Shown: one piece after another, positions 1-8,861 of the stretch | How positions within the stretch are numbered: position 1 is the stretch's first letter | Layout of the letters: each line of letters begins with the position of its first letter | Source: Winogradskyella wandonensis | Lineage (GTDB): Bacteria > Bacteroidota > Bacteroidia > Flavobacteriales > Flavobacteriaceae | Direction of reading: 5' to 3' | Length of the DNA: 64,000 bases | Assembly: GCF_004346845.1 (NCBI RefSeq) | Contig: NZ_SMGI01000003.1 | Location: forward strand, 142,029-206,028 | Program-made: the position numbers and the translations under genes | Notes under the pieces: model-generated | Database searches by the model: none | What the model was told of the DNA's origin: nothing | The model's input: only the letters and a program-made list of their open reading frames with translations

Positions 1-56
1 TGGACAATACAAAGACATGGAAAACAGTCTCTGCTTTAAAAAAGATTTAGGTTAAA

Positions 57-1097
57 ATGAAAAAAAGATTCAGAAAAACGGCAAAAGTAGCTTTGGTACT
101 TATTTATTTGGTAATTATTGCCGGAGCCGTTGTGCGTATGACAGGTTCTGGAATGGGTTGCCCAGATTGGCCAAAATGCTTTGGGTACTACATCCCGCCA
201 ACAGATATTTCGGAATTACAATTTAAACCTTATCACGAGTACAAAAAAGGCATTGTTATTATTGTTGATGAGGAATTACAAGTCGCAAAAAAAGCATTTA
301 CCTCTGAAAACGAAAGAAATTTAGAAAATTGGGAGCCTTATACAGCACATGATTATGCGATATTTAATCCGCTTCATACATGGGTAGAATACATTAATCG
401 ATTAATTGGTGCGCTTTCAGGACTACCTATTCTAATCTTTACAATCATGTCTATTTGGTTATGGAAAGATAAAAAGCGGTTTCTACTACTGTCTATTTTT
501 ACTGTGTTTGCTATGGCATTTCAGGCATGGCTCGGTAAAACCGTAGTAGATTCAAATCTGGCGCCATATAAGATTACGATTCATATGGTGATGGCTTTGG
601 TTATTGTAGCCGTCATTTTGTATCTGATTTATGCCTCAAAAACCAGTTTCAAAGATCAAAAGTTCGATTCTAAATTTAGAAACGTACTTATTGCAGCTAC
701 TATACTAACGTTAGTTCAGATTGTTTTGGGTACGCAGGTGCGTCAATTTGTTGATGTGCAAAATAAGCTGGCAGGATACTTCAATTGGGATATTGCAGAA
801 CTAGCCCCTTTAGAATTTTACATTCACCGCTCACTATCTATTTTAGTTTTAGTCTTAAATGTTTGGTTATTCTTGCGAAATCGAAAGTTGAGATTAGGCT
901 ACAATAAATTCAAACTTGTTATAGTTTGTATTGGGCTAGAGATTGTTACAGGTATTGCAATGTACTATTTTAATTTCCCATTCTCTTCGCAACCCTTACA
1001 CTTAGTTATTGCAGCTGTACTCATTGGAATTCAGTTTTATATCATTTTAGAAAGTCATAATAGTAAGCATTTAAAAAGCACTATTTCTTCTACATAA
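57..1097 (+). CDS. ctaA: Heme A synthase (COX15/CtaA family)
   Basis: Integral membrane enzyme that oxidises the C8 methyl of heme O to give heme A for aa3-type cytochrome oxidases. The 346 residues hold about eight hydrophobic helices. The first is followed by the family motif GSGMGCPDWPKC. Candidate heme-ligand histidines lie at residues 107, 176, 257 and 315, in the paired arrangement typical of the family. The long hydrophilic loop between helices 1 and 2 (about residues 45-105) is usual for Bacteroidota members. The ATG start follows a short noncoding stretch. The next gene begins 31 bases after the stop. Function is assigned from family motifs. Confidence 0.93.
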   Translation: MKKRFRKTAKVALVLIYLVIIAGAVVRMTGSGMGCPDWPKCFGYYIPPTDISELQFKPYHEYKKGIVIIVDEELQVAKKAFTSENERNLENWEPYTAHDYAIFNPLHTWVEYINRLIGALSGLPILIFTIMSIWLWKDKKRFLLLSIFTVFAMAFQAWLGKTVVDSNLAPYKITIHMVMALVIVAVILYLIYASKTSFKDQKFDSKFRNVLIAATILTLVQIVLGTQVRQFVDVQNKLAGYFNWDIAELAPLEFYIHRSLSILVLVLNVWLFLRNRKLRLGYNKFKLVIVCIGLEIVTGIAMYYFNFPFSSQPLHLVIAAVLIGIQFYIILESHNSKHLKSTISST

Positions 1098-1128
1098 ATT
1101 GTATCTTTACGCCACTAAAAATTTTAGT

Positions 1129-1644
1129 ATGATTTACAGGTTTAGAGTTATCCTAGATAACGATACAGAAGAAGATATTTTCAGGGATTTAGAGATCCGT
1201 GAGTCGGATACCATGGAAGATTTACATAACATCATTACACAATCTTTTGGTTTTGATGGTATGGAAATGGCATCATTTTATGTAAGTGATGAAGAATGGA
1301 ATCAAGGCGAAGAAATAGCGATGTTCGATGTTAGCGAAGGCGCGAATAAAGTAAAGGTTATGAGCACAACAAAAATCAACGATTTAGTGCATGAAGCCTC
1401 TACCCGGTTGATTTATGTATACGATTTCCTAAACATGTGGACGTTTTTTGTAGAACTTGCCGAAATTGTTGAAGAAGCAGAAAGTACAGATTATCCAAAC
1501 TTAATGTTTGTACAAGGCCAAGTCCCTGACGAAGCTCCAATAAAGAATTTTGAGTCTGAAGATTTAGAAGATTATAATGAATTTGAGGACGGACTCGATG
1601 TAGATGACTACAGCGATTTAGATTTTGACGAAAACTGGAATTAA
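1129..1644 (+). CDS. pRiA4b ORF-3-like (IS1096 TnpR passenger-like) protein
   Basis: A 171-residue cytoplasmic protein. The start MIYRFRVILD and the following predicted alpha/beta fold resemble the plasmid pRiA4b ORF-3 family (PF07929), whose function is unknown despite old transposon-derived names. The C-terminal 35 residues are almost wholly acidic (Glu/Asp with Tyr). I chose the ATG at 1129 rather than the in-frame TTG at 1099, because conserved sequence begins there and the upstream codons overlap a promoter-like TATCTTTAC. No transposase or terminal repeats are nearby, so I do not read it as part of a mobile element. A strong terminator follows. Confidence 0.75.
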   Translation: MIYRFRVILDNDTEEDIFRDLEIRESDTMEDLHNIITQSFGFDGMEMASFYVSDEEWNQGEEIAMFDVSEGANKVKVMSTTKINDLVHEASTRLIYVYDFLNMWTFFVELAEIVEEAESTDYPNLMFVQGQVPDEAPIKNFESEDLEDYNEFEDGLDVDDYSDLDFDENWN

Positions 1645-1670
1645 ACCAGTAACTATAATAGAAACTATTA

Positions 1671-1700
1671 AAAGCAGCTCTAAAAAGAGCTGTTTTTTTT
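1671..1700 (+). terminator. Rho-independent terminator
   Basis: A stem CAGCTC/GAGCTG (1675-1680 and 1687-1692) is extended by A-T pairs and followed by eight T. It lies 27 bases after the stop of the preceding gene and closes that transcript. Confidence 0.85.
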
Positions 1701-1753
1701 ACCTAGCTGTAACAAAAGAATAAGTTGCTCGTCTTACTCACATAAACCAATTT

Positions 1754-1774
1754 ATACTGAAGTTATTTCAGTAT
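1754..1774. promoter_or_regulatory. Perfect 8-bp inverted repeat upstream of ABC exporter
   Basis: ATACTGAA and TTCAGTAT are separated by five bases, 17 bases before the TTG start of the ABC ATPase. This could be an operator or a 5' leader hairpin; it is not followed by a T-run, so it is not a terminator. No regulator gene is adjacent. Confidence 0.4.
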
Positions 1775-1790
1775 CTAAACCAATCAAATT

Positions 1791-2690
1791 TTGGAGAATA
1801 TCCTTACCATTAATAACCTCACTAAAAAGTTTGGTTATCTCACCGCAGTTAAAGATTTAAGTTTTACCATTCAAAAAGGTAATGTTTACGGCATTTTAGG
1901 ACCAAACGGAAGTGGTAAATCTACAACCCTTGGCATTGTGCTTAATGTAGTTAACAAAACCAATGGCGATTTTCATTGGTTTGATGGGAACATCAATACC
2001 CATGAGGCTCTAAAAAAAGTAGGTGCTATAATTGAGCGACCAAACTTTTACCCATACATGACGGCAGAACAAAACTTAAAATTGGTCTGCAAAATTAAAG
2101 GTGTAAGTACAGATAAAATTGACGAGAAACTCGAAGTCGTTGGCCTTTTAGATAGAAAGAACAGTAAGTTTAGAACCTACTCTTTGGGTATGAAACAACG
2201 TTTAGCTATTGCCTCTGCATTACTTAACGACCCAGAGATTTTAATTCTAGACGAGCCAACAAATGGTTTGGACCCACAAGGAATTCATCAGATACGCCAG
2301 ATTATTAAAGATATTGCTGCCAGTGGCACTACCATTTTGTTAGCCTCTCACCTATTAGACGAAGTTGAAAAGGTATGCTCTCATGTGGTTGTACTCAGAA
2401 AAGGCGAAAAATTATACTCTGGCCGTGTGGACGAAATGATTAGTAGTCACGGTTTTTTTGAATTAAAAACCGATAAACAAGATGAATTAATTGAATTATT
2501 AGAAGCACACCATCTCTTTGGAAAACTAAAAACCGAAGGTGATTTAGTAACTGCCTTTTTAAACGAACCGATGTCGGCTTCAGACTTTAACAAGCTCATG
2601 TTCGATAAGGGAATAGTGCTTTCGCATCTTGTAAAACGAAAAGAAAGTTTAGAGGAACAATTCCTTCAACTTACTGATAACTTAAACTAA
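1791..2690 (+). CDS. ABC transporter ATP-binding protein (ABC-2 exporter type)
   Basis: A 299-residue nucleotide-binding subunit. It has Walker A GPNGSGKST (about residue 36), signature YSLGMKQR, Walker B ILILDEPTNGLD and the H-loop in LLASHLLDEVE. The C-terminal 80 residues fit the regulatory extension of the BcrA/CcmA-like class. The start is TTG: no ATG precedes the conserved N-terminus MENILTINNL. The permease gene follows after 61 bases and the two surely form one exporter. Substrate is unknown; lantibiotic immunity, bacitracin or lipid export are family possibilities only. Confidence 0.9.
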   Translation: MENILTINNLTKKFGYLTAVKDLSFTIQKGNVYGILGPNGSGKSTTLGIVLNVVNKTNGDFHWFDGNINTHEALKKVGAIIERPNFYPYMTAEQNLKLVCKIKGVSTDKIDEKLEVVGLLDRKNSKFRTYSLGMKQRLAIASALLNDPEILILDEPTNGLDPQGIHQIRQIIKDIAASGTTILLASHLLDEVEKVCSHVVVLRKGEKLYSGRVDEMISSHGFFELKTDKQDELIELLEAHHLFGKLKTEGDLVTAFLNEPMSASDFNKLMFDKGIVLSHLVKRKESLEEQFLQLTDNLN

Positions 2691-2751
2691 ATTTCAATTT
2701 TCGACTTTGACCTCGACGTCGATTTCGAATTCATACACAATCAATCAAAAC

Positions 2752-3579
2752 ATGATACGACTCATACAACTCGAATTACAAAAACTTTGGCTTAACAGAA
2801 CAAGCAAAATATTGATATTCATTAGCTTTATTCTGCCTTTTACAGTTTTAGTTTTATCCTCTATAAAAATTAATTTTTTCGGCTTTTTTACTTTAGAACT
2901 TGGAGAACTTGGCATCTTTAATTTTCCTATTATTTGGCATATTACTACATTTTTTGCATCTTATTTTAAGTTTTTCTTTGCTATAGTCGTGGTAAGTATG
3001 ATTGGCAATGAATACAGTAATAAAACCTTGAAACAAAACTTAATAGATGGGCTAAGTAAAAAAGAGTTTATACTCTCTAAATTTTACACCATAGTCTTCT
3101 TTTCCCTCGCGGCTACATTATTAATTGGCATTGCTACTTTTTGTATTGGCATGTACTATTCTAGCTATACAGAAGCCTCTATTGTATTTAGAGAAGTAGA
3201 ATTTTTATTGGCGTATTTTGTAAAACTCGTTGGCTTTTTTAGTCTATGTTTATTCTTTGGAATGCTGCTAAAACGTTCTGCTTTTGCCTTAGCATTTTTA
3301 TTTGTTTTATACATTGTTGAATGGTTAGTCTTTTGGGGAGCTTACGAAATTTTTGATAGTGCAGACAAAGCATTTCAGGTAAAAAACTACATGCCGTTAG
3401 AGTCTATGTATAAATTAATTGACCAACCCATACAACGTATAGTTATGACCAAATTCCCTGACAAGGCTGAATTAGGTTATGATTATGCTGTACACTTTAG
3501 CGAGATTGCCATTGTGTTAGGTTGGACAGGACTTTTTATCTTTTTATCTTACAGATTATTAAAAAAGAGGGATTTGTAA
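2752..3579 (+). CDS. ABC-2 type transporter permease
   Basis: A 275-residue membrane protein with about six hydrophobic helices (near residues 22-42, 68-95, 118-142, 170-190, 194-213 and 250-268 from this start). It contains the ABC-2 permease hallmark of a conserved loop around GNEYSNKTLKQNLIDGLSK. I start it at the ATG at 2752 (MIRLIQLELQKLW); an in-frame TTG at 2707 would add 15 polar, low-complexity residues. It pairs with the ATPase just upstream. Substrate is not deducible. Confidence 0.87.
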   Translation: MIRLIQLELQKLWLNRTSKILIFISFILPFTVLVLSSIKINFFGFFTLELGELGIFNFPIIWHITTFFASYFKFFFAIVVVSMIGNEYSNKTLKQNLIDGLSKKEFILSKFYTIVFFSLAATLLIGIATFCIGMYYSSYTEASIVFREVEFLLAYFVKLVGFFSLCLFFGMLLKRSAFALAFLFVLYIVEWLVFWGAYEIFDSADKAFQVKNYMPLESMYKLIDQPIQRIVMTKFPDKAELGYDYAVHFSEIAIVLGWTGLFIFLSYRLLKKRDL

Positions 3580-3587
3580 TATATTTG
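3580..3587 (+). promoter_or_regulatory. Bacteroidota -7 promoter box TATATTTG
   Basis: TATATTTG matches the TAnnTTTG box and lies 20 bases before the next ATG. No TTG is present at the expected -33 distance. A small hairpin (GTAGC/GCTAC, 3588-3601) lies between box and start codon. Confidence 0.5.
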
Positions 3588-3607
3588 GTAGCTAGCGCTA
3601 CTCAAAT

Positions 3608-6600
3608 ATGAAAAAGATTCTTTTTTTAATTGCTTTTGCAATTGTAAGTGTTTCAATATCGGCTCAAAACGAGGCTTCAAACTGGTATTTTGGTGATAAC
3701 GCCGGAATTAGTTTTAATCCAGATGGAAGCATAACTCCAGTTACAGGACAGCTAAGTACGGACGAGGGTTGTACGAGTATTTCTGATGGAAGTGGAAACT
3801 TACTTTTTTATACAGATGGTATCACTGTTTTTGATAGAAATGGAGCCATTATGCTTAATGGAACAGGATTGCATGGTAGCCCATCGAGTACTCAGTCAGG
3901 TATTATTATTCCTAAGCCTCTAGATAACGACATTTATTACATTTTTACTGTAGATACAAACTCATTTGACCAGACGGACCTTGGTTTTAAATATTCAGAA
4001 GTTGATATTACAAGAAACGGTGGCTTGGGTGAGGTTACTCAAAAAAACGTCACACTTTTACAAGATAGCTCAGAAAAAATAGCCGCAGTGCTAAAAGACT
4101 GCCAAACCCAAGCCATTTGGGTAGTGACTTTAGCAAATCAGTTTGGAACACTTACAAACCCATTTTCTTTTAATACGTTTCATGCGTTCGAGGTTACAGC
4201 AGCTGGTGTAAATACAACTGCGGTTACGTCACCTGCAAATATATCGGCAACAGACCAAAGAGGCTATCTTAAATTTTCTCCTGACGGTACAAAATTAGCC
4301 TGTGCAAATGCGCAAAGTGGTTTATTTATTTACGATTTCGATTTAGCGACTGGAACTGTCACAGGAACACCGCAACAACTTACCATAAATTCAAGTAACG
4401 GCGCTAATATCCCTTACGGTGTAGAATTTTCGCCTAATAATCAGTTTTTATATGTTGCGTCTTCTAATGATTTTTTTAATCAAAATAATCCAGCGCAGAA
4501 CGAGATTCCTTCTAATCATTTCTCGTCTTTAGTTCAATTTGATTTAACAGCGGCAAATATTCAAGCTAGTCTTTTTCCAATTAATCAAAGAAATGGCTAT
4601 CGTTCGGCATTACAACTAGGCCCAGACGGAAAAATATATCGAAGCACCAGCGCCACTTACAATCAAGGACTGCCATTTTTATCTGTTATAAACAACCCTA
4701 ACGAGTTGGGTGTAGCATGTAATTACGTAGAAAATCAAGTTCAACTAATAAATAATTCTAGACAAGGCCTTCCGCCGTTTATAGCCTCATTTTTCTCCGA
4801 AACCATTGATATAATAAACGACCCGGAAATAACAACAACCTTTTTACCGCTCTGCGAAGGCGAGTCTTATACACTTACGGCAGATAATATCCCTGGAGCA
4901 ACTTACACTTGGAGTTTTGATGGTACAGTGCAACCCACACCTCCTATCCCTTATGAATTCGAAGTTTTTCAAAATGGTTTATACGAAGTTTTGATTGAAT
5001 TAAATACTGGTGATTGTGAAATATTTGAGGGTGTTGCGCAAGTAGAATATTCGCCTTTTCCTGAAGCCTACACACCTCAAAAAATTGACGAGTGTGATAA
5101 TGATTTAAACGATGGTGTTTTTCGTTTCGATTTATCCCAACAAGATGCTGATATTCTTGGAGGTCAAGACCCAAATCAATATACAGTACATTACTATGCC
5201 AGTGAACAAGATGCTATTGATGATGTAAACGAACTCCCAACGTTTTATGAAAACATTATAAATCCTCAAGAGATTTTTGTTCGAGTAGAAAACGTAAACA
5301 ACGAAAATTGTTTTAGTACGACTGATGAGAATACTGGCTTAACCGTTAGCTTTCTTATTGAGGTTTACGACCAGCCTAGAGTAAATATTGTAACCAATAT
5401 TGATGAATGTGATTTAGAAGGCGATACAACAGATGGGGTCATTACATTAACATTTTCAGATTATACATTAACCGTATTAGGCACGCAAAACCCAACGGAT
5501 TTTACTGTTACTTACCATGATACAGATGCAGAAGCGCAAACAGGCGCTAATCCTTTACCAAATAGCTACCAAAACGTACCGTTTAATGACGAAGTTTTTA
5601 TACGAATAGAAAACAATAACAATACAGACTGTTTTGATATAGGTAGTTTTTTAATAACAGTAAACCTAACCCCAGAAGTTAATGACATCGGACTTTTTCA
5701 GTGTGACGAAGATGGTACGCCTGATGGAAGAACCTTATTTAATATCCTTGAAAAAGAAGAAGATATTACTGGAGGAAACCCAGATTTTAGTGTTGAATAC
5801 TTTTTAAATCAAACCGATGCAGACGCTGGAGGACCAACCATAGATGCAAGTAATTTTAATAACACTAGTAATCCACAAATAGTTATTGCTAAGGTTACAG
5901 ACATTACATCTGGATGCTTTAGTTATAGCGAAATTACACTAGAAGTTAGCGCTACTTCTGCAAACAACGCGTACTTAGGTGTCTGTGATACAGATGACGT
6001 AGAAGATGGTTTTGTAGAGTTCGATTTGTCTGAAGCCGATGCTCAAGTCTTAGATGGTTTACCAACAGGCTTAGACTTGGTGTATTACGAAACATTAGAC
6101 GATGCTTTATTAGAAGTTAATCCACTGTCAAATAACTTTACAAATACTATACAAGGTGGACAAACAATTTTTGTTCGCGTAGAAAACAATAATAATTGTT
6201 ATGGTATTAATGAGGTAGAATTAGAAGTATTAACGCTGCCTAATATAGAAATAATGGAAGAAGTCTTATACTGCTTAAATAATTTTCCAGAGCCAATTGT
6301 AATTAATGGTGGTGTTATAAACGATATACCAAATAATTATTATTACGATTGGTCAACCGACGAGACTACAATAGAAATTGAAGTTAATGAACCAGGCACA
6401 TATACTGTAACTGTATCTAATGTTGCGGGTTGCTCCAAAGAACGCACTGTTATTGTTAGAGGTTCTGACGTTGCGACTATCAATGATATTGAAGTCACCG
6501 ATGCTTCAGAAAATAATACAATAACCGTTTTAGTTAATAATCCTGAGGAGTTTGAGTTTTCTTTAGATGACCCTAACGGCCTATACCAAGACAGCAATGT

Positions 6601-6949
6601 TTTTGAAAACGTAAGACCAGGTATTTACACCGTTTATGTAAGAGATAAAGATGGTTGTGGTATTACAGAAGATATGGTTTCTGTAGTAGGTTTCCCTAAA
6701 TTCTTTACACCAAATGGCGATAACCAAAACGACTTCTGGCAAGTTAAAGGGATTTCTTCACAATTTCAACCAGATACAATCATCTATATTTTTGATAAAT
6801 ACGGAAAACTGATTTCAAAAATTAATCCAACAGGCTCTGGATGGGATGGCACATACAATGGCGCTCCGATGCCTAGCAGCGATTATTGGTTTTCTGTTAC
6901 TCTGCAAGATGGTAGACGCTTTTCGAGTCACTTTGCTTTAAAACGCTAA
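3608..6949 (+). CDS. T9SS type B sorting domain surface protein, four repeat modules
   Basis: A secreted protein of 1113 residues. A signal peptide (about 1-19, ending ISAQ) is followed by a region of roughly 380 residues opening NWYFGDNAGISFN, which looks like a beta-propeller with PD40-like strands. An Ig-like section comes next, then four modules starting near residues 492, 597, 695 and 787. Each module opens with Cys-Asp and a DG turn, has an FDL strand, and ends in a FVRVEN-type strand. The C-terminus (from about 1031) is the gliding-motility type B sorting domain: FFTPNGDNQNDFW, IYIFDKYGKL, GWDGTYNG, DYWF and final FALKR. The family is exported by the T9SS. Ligand or substrate is unknown. 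Confidence 0.9.
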   Translation: MKKILFLIAFAIVSVSISAQNEASNWYFGDNAGISFNPDGSITPVTGQLSTDEGCTSISDGSGNLLFYTDGITVFDRNGAIMLNGTGLHGSPSSTQSGIIIPKPLDNDIYYIFTVDTNSFDQTDLGFKYSEVDITRNGGLGEVTQKNVTLLQDSSEKIAAVLKDCQTQAIWVVTLANQFGTLTNPFSFNTFHAFEVTAAGVNTTAVTSPANISATDQRGYLKFSPDGTKLACANAQSGLFIYDFDLATGTVTGTPQQLTINSSNGANIPYGVEFSPNNQFLYVASSNDFFNQNNPAQNEIPSNHFSSLVQFDLTAANIQASLFPINQRNGYRSALQLGPDGKIYRSTSATYNQGLPFLSVINNPNELGVACNYVENQVQLINNSRQGLPPFIASFFSETIDIINDPEITTTFLPLCEGESYTLTADNIPGATYTWSFDGTVQPTPPIPYEFEVFQNGLYEVLIELNTGDCEIFEGVAQVEYSPFPEAYTPQKIDECDNDLNDGVFRFDLSQQDADILGGQDPNQYTVHYYASEQDAIDDVNELPTFYENIINPQEIFVRVENVNNENCFSTTDENTGLTVSFLIEVYDQPRVNIVTNIDECDLEGDTTDGVITLTFSDYTLTVLGTQNPTDFTVTYHDTDAEAQTGANPLPNSYQNVPFNDEVFIRIENNNNTDCFDIGSFLITVNLTPEVNDIGLFQCDEDGTPDGRTLFNILEKEEDITGGNPDFSVEYFLNQTDADAGGPTIDASNFNNTSNPQIVIAKVTDITSGCFSYSEITLEVSATSANNAYLGVCDTDDVEDGFVEFDLSEADAQVLDGLPTGLDLVYYETLDDALLEVNPLSNNFTNTIQGGQTIFVRVENNNNCYGINEVELEVLTLPNIEIMEEVLYCLNNFPEPIVINGGVINDIPNNYYYDWSTDETTIEIEVNEPGTYTVTVSNVAGCSKERTVIVRGSDVATINDIEVTDASENNTITVLVNNPEEFEFSLDDPNGLYQDSNVFENVRPGIYTVYVRDKDGCGITEDMVSVVGFPKFFTPNGDNQNDFWQVKGISSQFQPDTIIYIFDKYGKLISKINPTGSGWDGTYNGAPMPSSDYWFSVTLQDGRRFSSHFALKR

Positions 6950-6984
6950 ATAAAACGTATTTTTAGTTAGTAAAAGTTTGTCTT

Positions 6985-8763
6985 TTGAAACTAAAACTCT
7001 TTGGCTTATTCTTATTTATTTTTAGCTGTTACAATGGCTATGCGCAAGATATTGCACTATATCGACAGTTTAATGGTCGCTATGACTATACTGCAATAGG
7101 TAATACATTAAACACCTCTGAAAATGGAAGTTTGGCTGTGTGTGACATACTCACAAGTTCTTCTGCCAATTTAGACTTAGACACAAATCAAACTATAATT
7201 GCTGCCTATTTGTATTGGGCTGGCTCAGGTAATGGAGATTTTGAGGTTTCTCTCAATAACAATGTAGTAACAGCAGAACGAACATTTAGTGATAGCTTAG
7301 ATGATACGCGTGTATTTTTCGCCGCTTTTGCAGACGTGACTGGTATTGTTGCGGCAGAAGGAAATACATTATACACACTTTCAGAATTTGATATTACAGA
7401 CGTTATTGCACCTTACTGCCCTACAGGTACAAATTTCGGTGGTTGGGCACTAACCGTTATTTATGAAGACGATGCTTTACCACTAAATCAACTCAATGTC
7501 TATGACGGTTTACAGAGTGTTCCAGAATCGCTTACAATCACTCTAGACAATCTTAATGTTTTAGATAACGATAATGCTAAAATTGGCTTTATTGCATGGG
7601 AAGGCGACCGCGCTTTAGCAGTGAATGAACAATTGACTATAAATGGAAACCTTATTGGTAATCCGCCTCTAAACCCGAGCAATAACGCTTTTAATGGCAC
7701 AATCAGCTTTACTGGCGCTACAGATTTATTCAACATGGATATTGATGTTTACAACATACAAGACAATATTGCTATTGGAGATACGTCTGCGACCATAAGT
7801 CTTACATCGGGTCAAGATTTTGTAATGATTAATAATATAATTACGGTACTAAATAGCCAATTACCAGATGCTACTGTAGTTATTGATAGCATTAATTTAG
7901 AATGTGATAGTAGAACGATAGAGGTAGAATACACAGTAAACAACACCAACAGCACTGGTGTTTTAGAAAACAACACACCTATAGCCTTTTATGCCAACAC
8001 AACTCTAATAGGGCAATCGCAAACCAATAGCGATATTCCTATTGGCGGTTCGGAAGTTTCAGTAATAACACTGGAGATTCCTGAGACAATTCCAGATGAA
8101 TTTGTATTAAATATAATTGTTGATGACGATGGTAGCGGAAATGGAATTATAACTGAAACTAACGAAAACAACAACTTAGATTTTGAAGATGTAGCACTTC
8201 TTATCATTCCTGAAATAGTAATTCTCCCTAATCTAATTGAATGTAATTTAGGATTTGAAAAAGCCTTTTTTAACCTATTTGAAGCTACCGAGAATAATAT
8301 TCAATTTGAAAACAATAGTTTTGAATTCTACACAAGTTTAGAAGATTTAAAAGAAGGTATAAACAATATTCCTTTTCCAGAAGATTTTGAAAATGAAACA
8401 AATCCACAAACTATTTATATTCGTTTAGAAAAAGATATATGCTACGAGATTTTTCAGTTTAATATAGAAATCGAAAACTGTCCTCCTGTTATTCCTGAGG
8501 GGTTTTCACCTAACAATGACACCATAAACGACTGGTTTAACATTCAAGGCTTGTACAATATTTTTGAGCAACACAAATTAAAAATCTACAACCGTCTTGG
8601 CACACTTATCTTTGAAGGCAGCAATAAAAAGCCTTGGGACGGCATTTCTAATAGAGGTATTAACCATGGAAAATTGATACCTGTAGGGACATATTATTAC
8701 GTTTTAAATCTTAACGATTTAGATTTTGAGCCAATCGTTGGCTGGGTTTATGTGAACTATTAA
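6985..8763 (+). CDS. T9SS type B sorting domain protein with CARDB-like domain
   Basis: A 592-residue secreted protein. The start is TTG: the signal peptide MKLKLFGLFLFIFSCYNGYAQ begins directly on it and no ATG is available. Residues 21-285 form an all-beta domain rich in Asn and Asp. A CARDB-like beta-sandwich follows at about 290-400 (VEYTVNNTN, TNENNNLDF). Then comes one degenerate copy of the Cys-Asp module of its neighbours (about 412-500) and a type B sorting domain (GFSPNNDTINDWF, KIYNRLGTLIFEG, YYYVLNL). Its C-terminus VGWVYVNY belongs to the second common variant of the domain, like the adhesin at the window's right edge. It is second in the four-gene secreted cluster. Confidence 0.87.
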   Translation: MKLKLFGLFLFIFSCYNGYAQDIALYRQFNGRYDYTAIGNTLNTSENGSLAVCDILTSSSANLDLDTNQTIIAAYLYWAGSGNGDFEVSLNNNVVTAERTFSDSLDDTRVFFAAFADVTGIVAAEGNTLYTLSEFDITDVIAPYCPTGTNFGGWALTVIYEDDALPLNQLNVYDGLQSVPESLTITLDNLNVLDNDNAKIGFIAWEGDRALAVNEQLTINGNLIGNPPLNPSNNAFNGTISFTGATDLFNMDIDVYNIQDNIAIGDTSATISLTSGQDFVMINNIITVLNSQLPDATVVIDSINLECDSRTIEVEYTVNNTNSTGVLENNTPIAFYANTTLIGQSQTNSDIPIGGSEVSVITLEIPETIPDEFVLNIIVDDDGSGNGIITETNENNNLDFEDVALLIIPEIVILPNLIECNLGFEKAFFNLFEATENNIQFENNSFEFYTSLEDLKEGINNIPFPEDFENETNPQTIYIRLEKDICYEIFQFNIEIENCPPVIPEGFSPNNDTINDWFNIQGLYNIFEQHKLKIYNRLGTLIFEGSNKKPWDGISNRGINHGKLIPVGTYYYVLNLNDLDFEPIVGWVYVNY

Positions 8764-8784
8764 ATTACATTATAACGATTTTTT

Positions 8785-8814
8785 TTGCATTTCATCTAAT
8801 TTTAATTACTTTTG
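8785..8814 (+). promoter_or_regulatory. Complete Bacteroidota promoter TTG-N19-TACTTTTG
   Basis: TTG at 8785-8787 and TACTTTTG at 8807-8814 are 19 bases apart, matching the -33/-7 consensus of the phylum. A transcript would start near 8820, leaving a leader of about 40 bases before the ATG at 8862. Confidence 0.7.
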
Positions 8815-8861
8815 AGCGTATAACAGACTTCGAATGTGTTATATAATAAACAGTTAGCTAA

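Noticed and set aside
1129..1644. Insertion sequence remnant suggested by the TnpR/IS1096 family name
   Set aside because: No transposase, terminal inverted repeats or target duplications are found nearby; the family name is historical.
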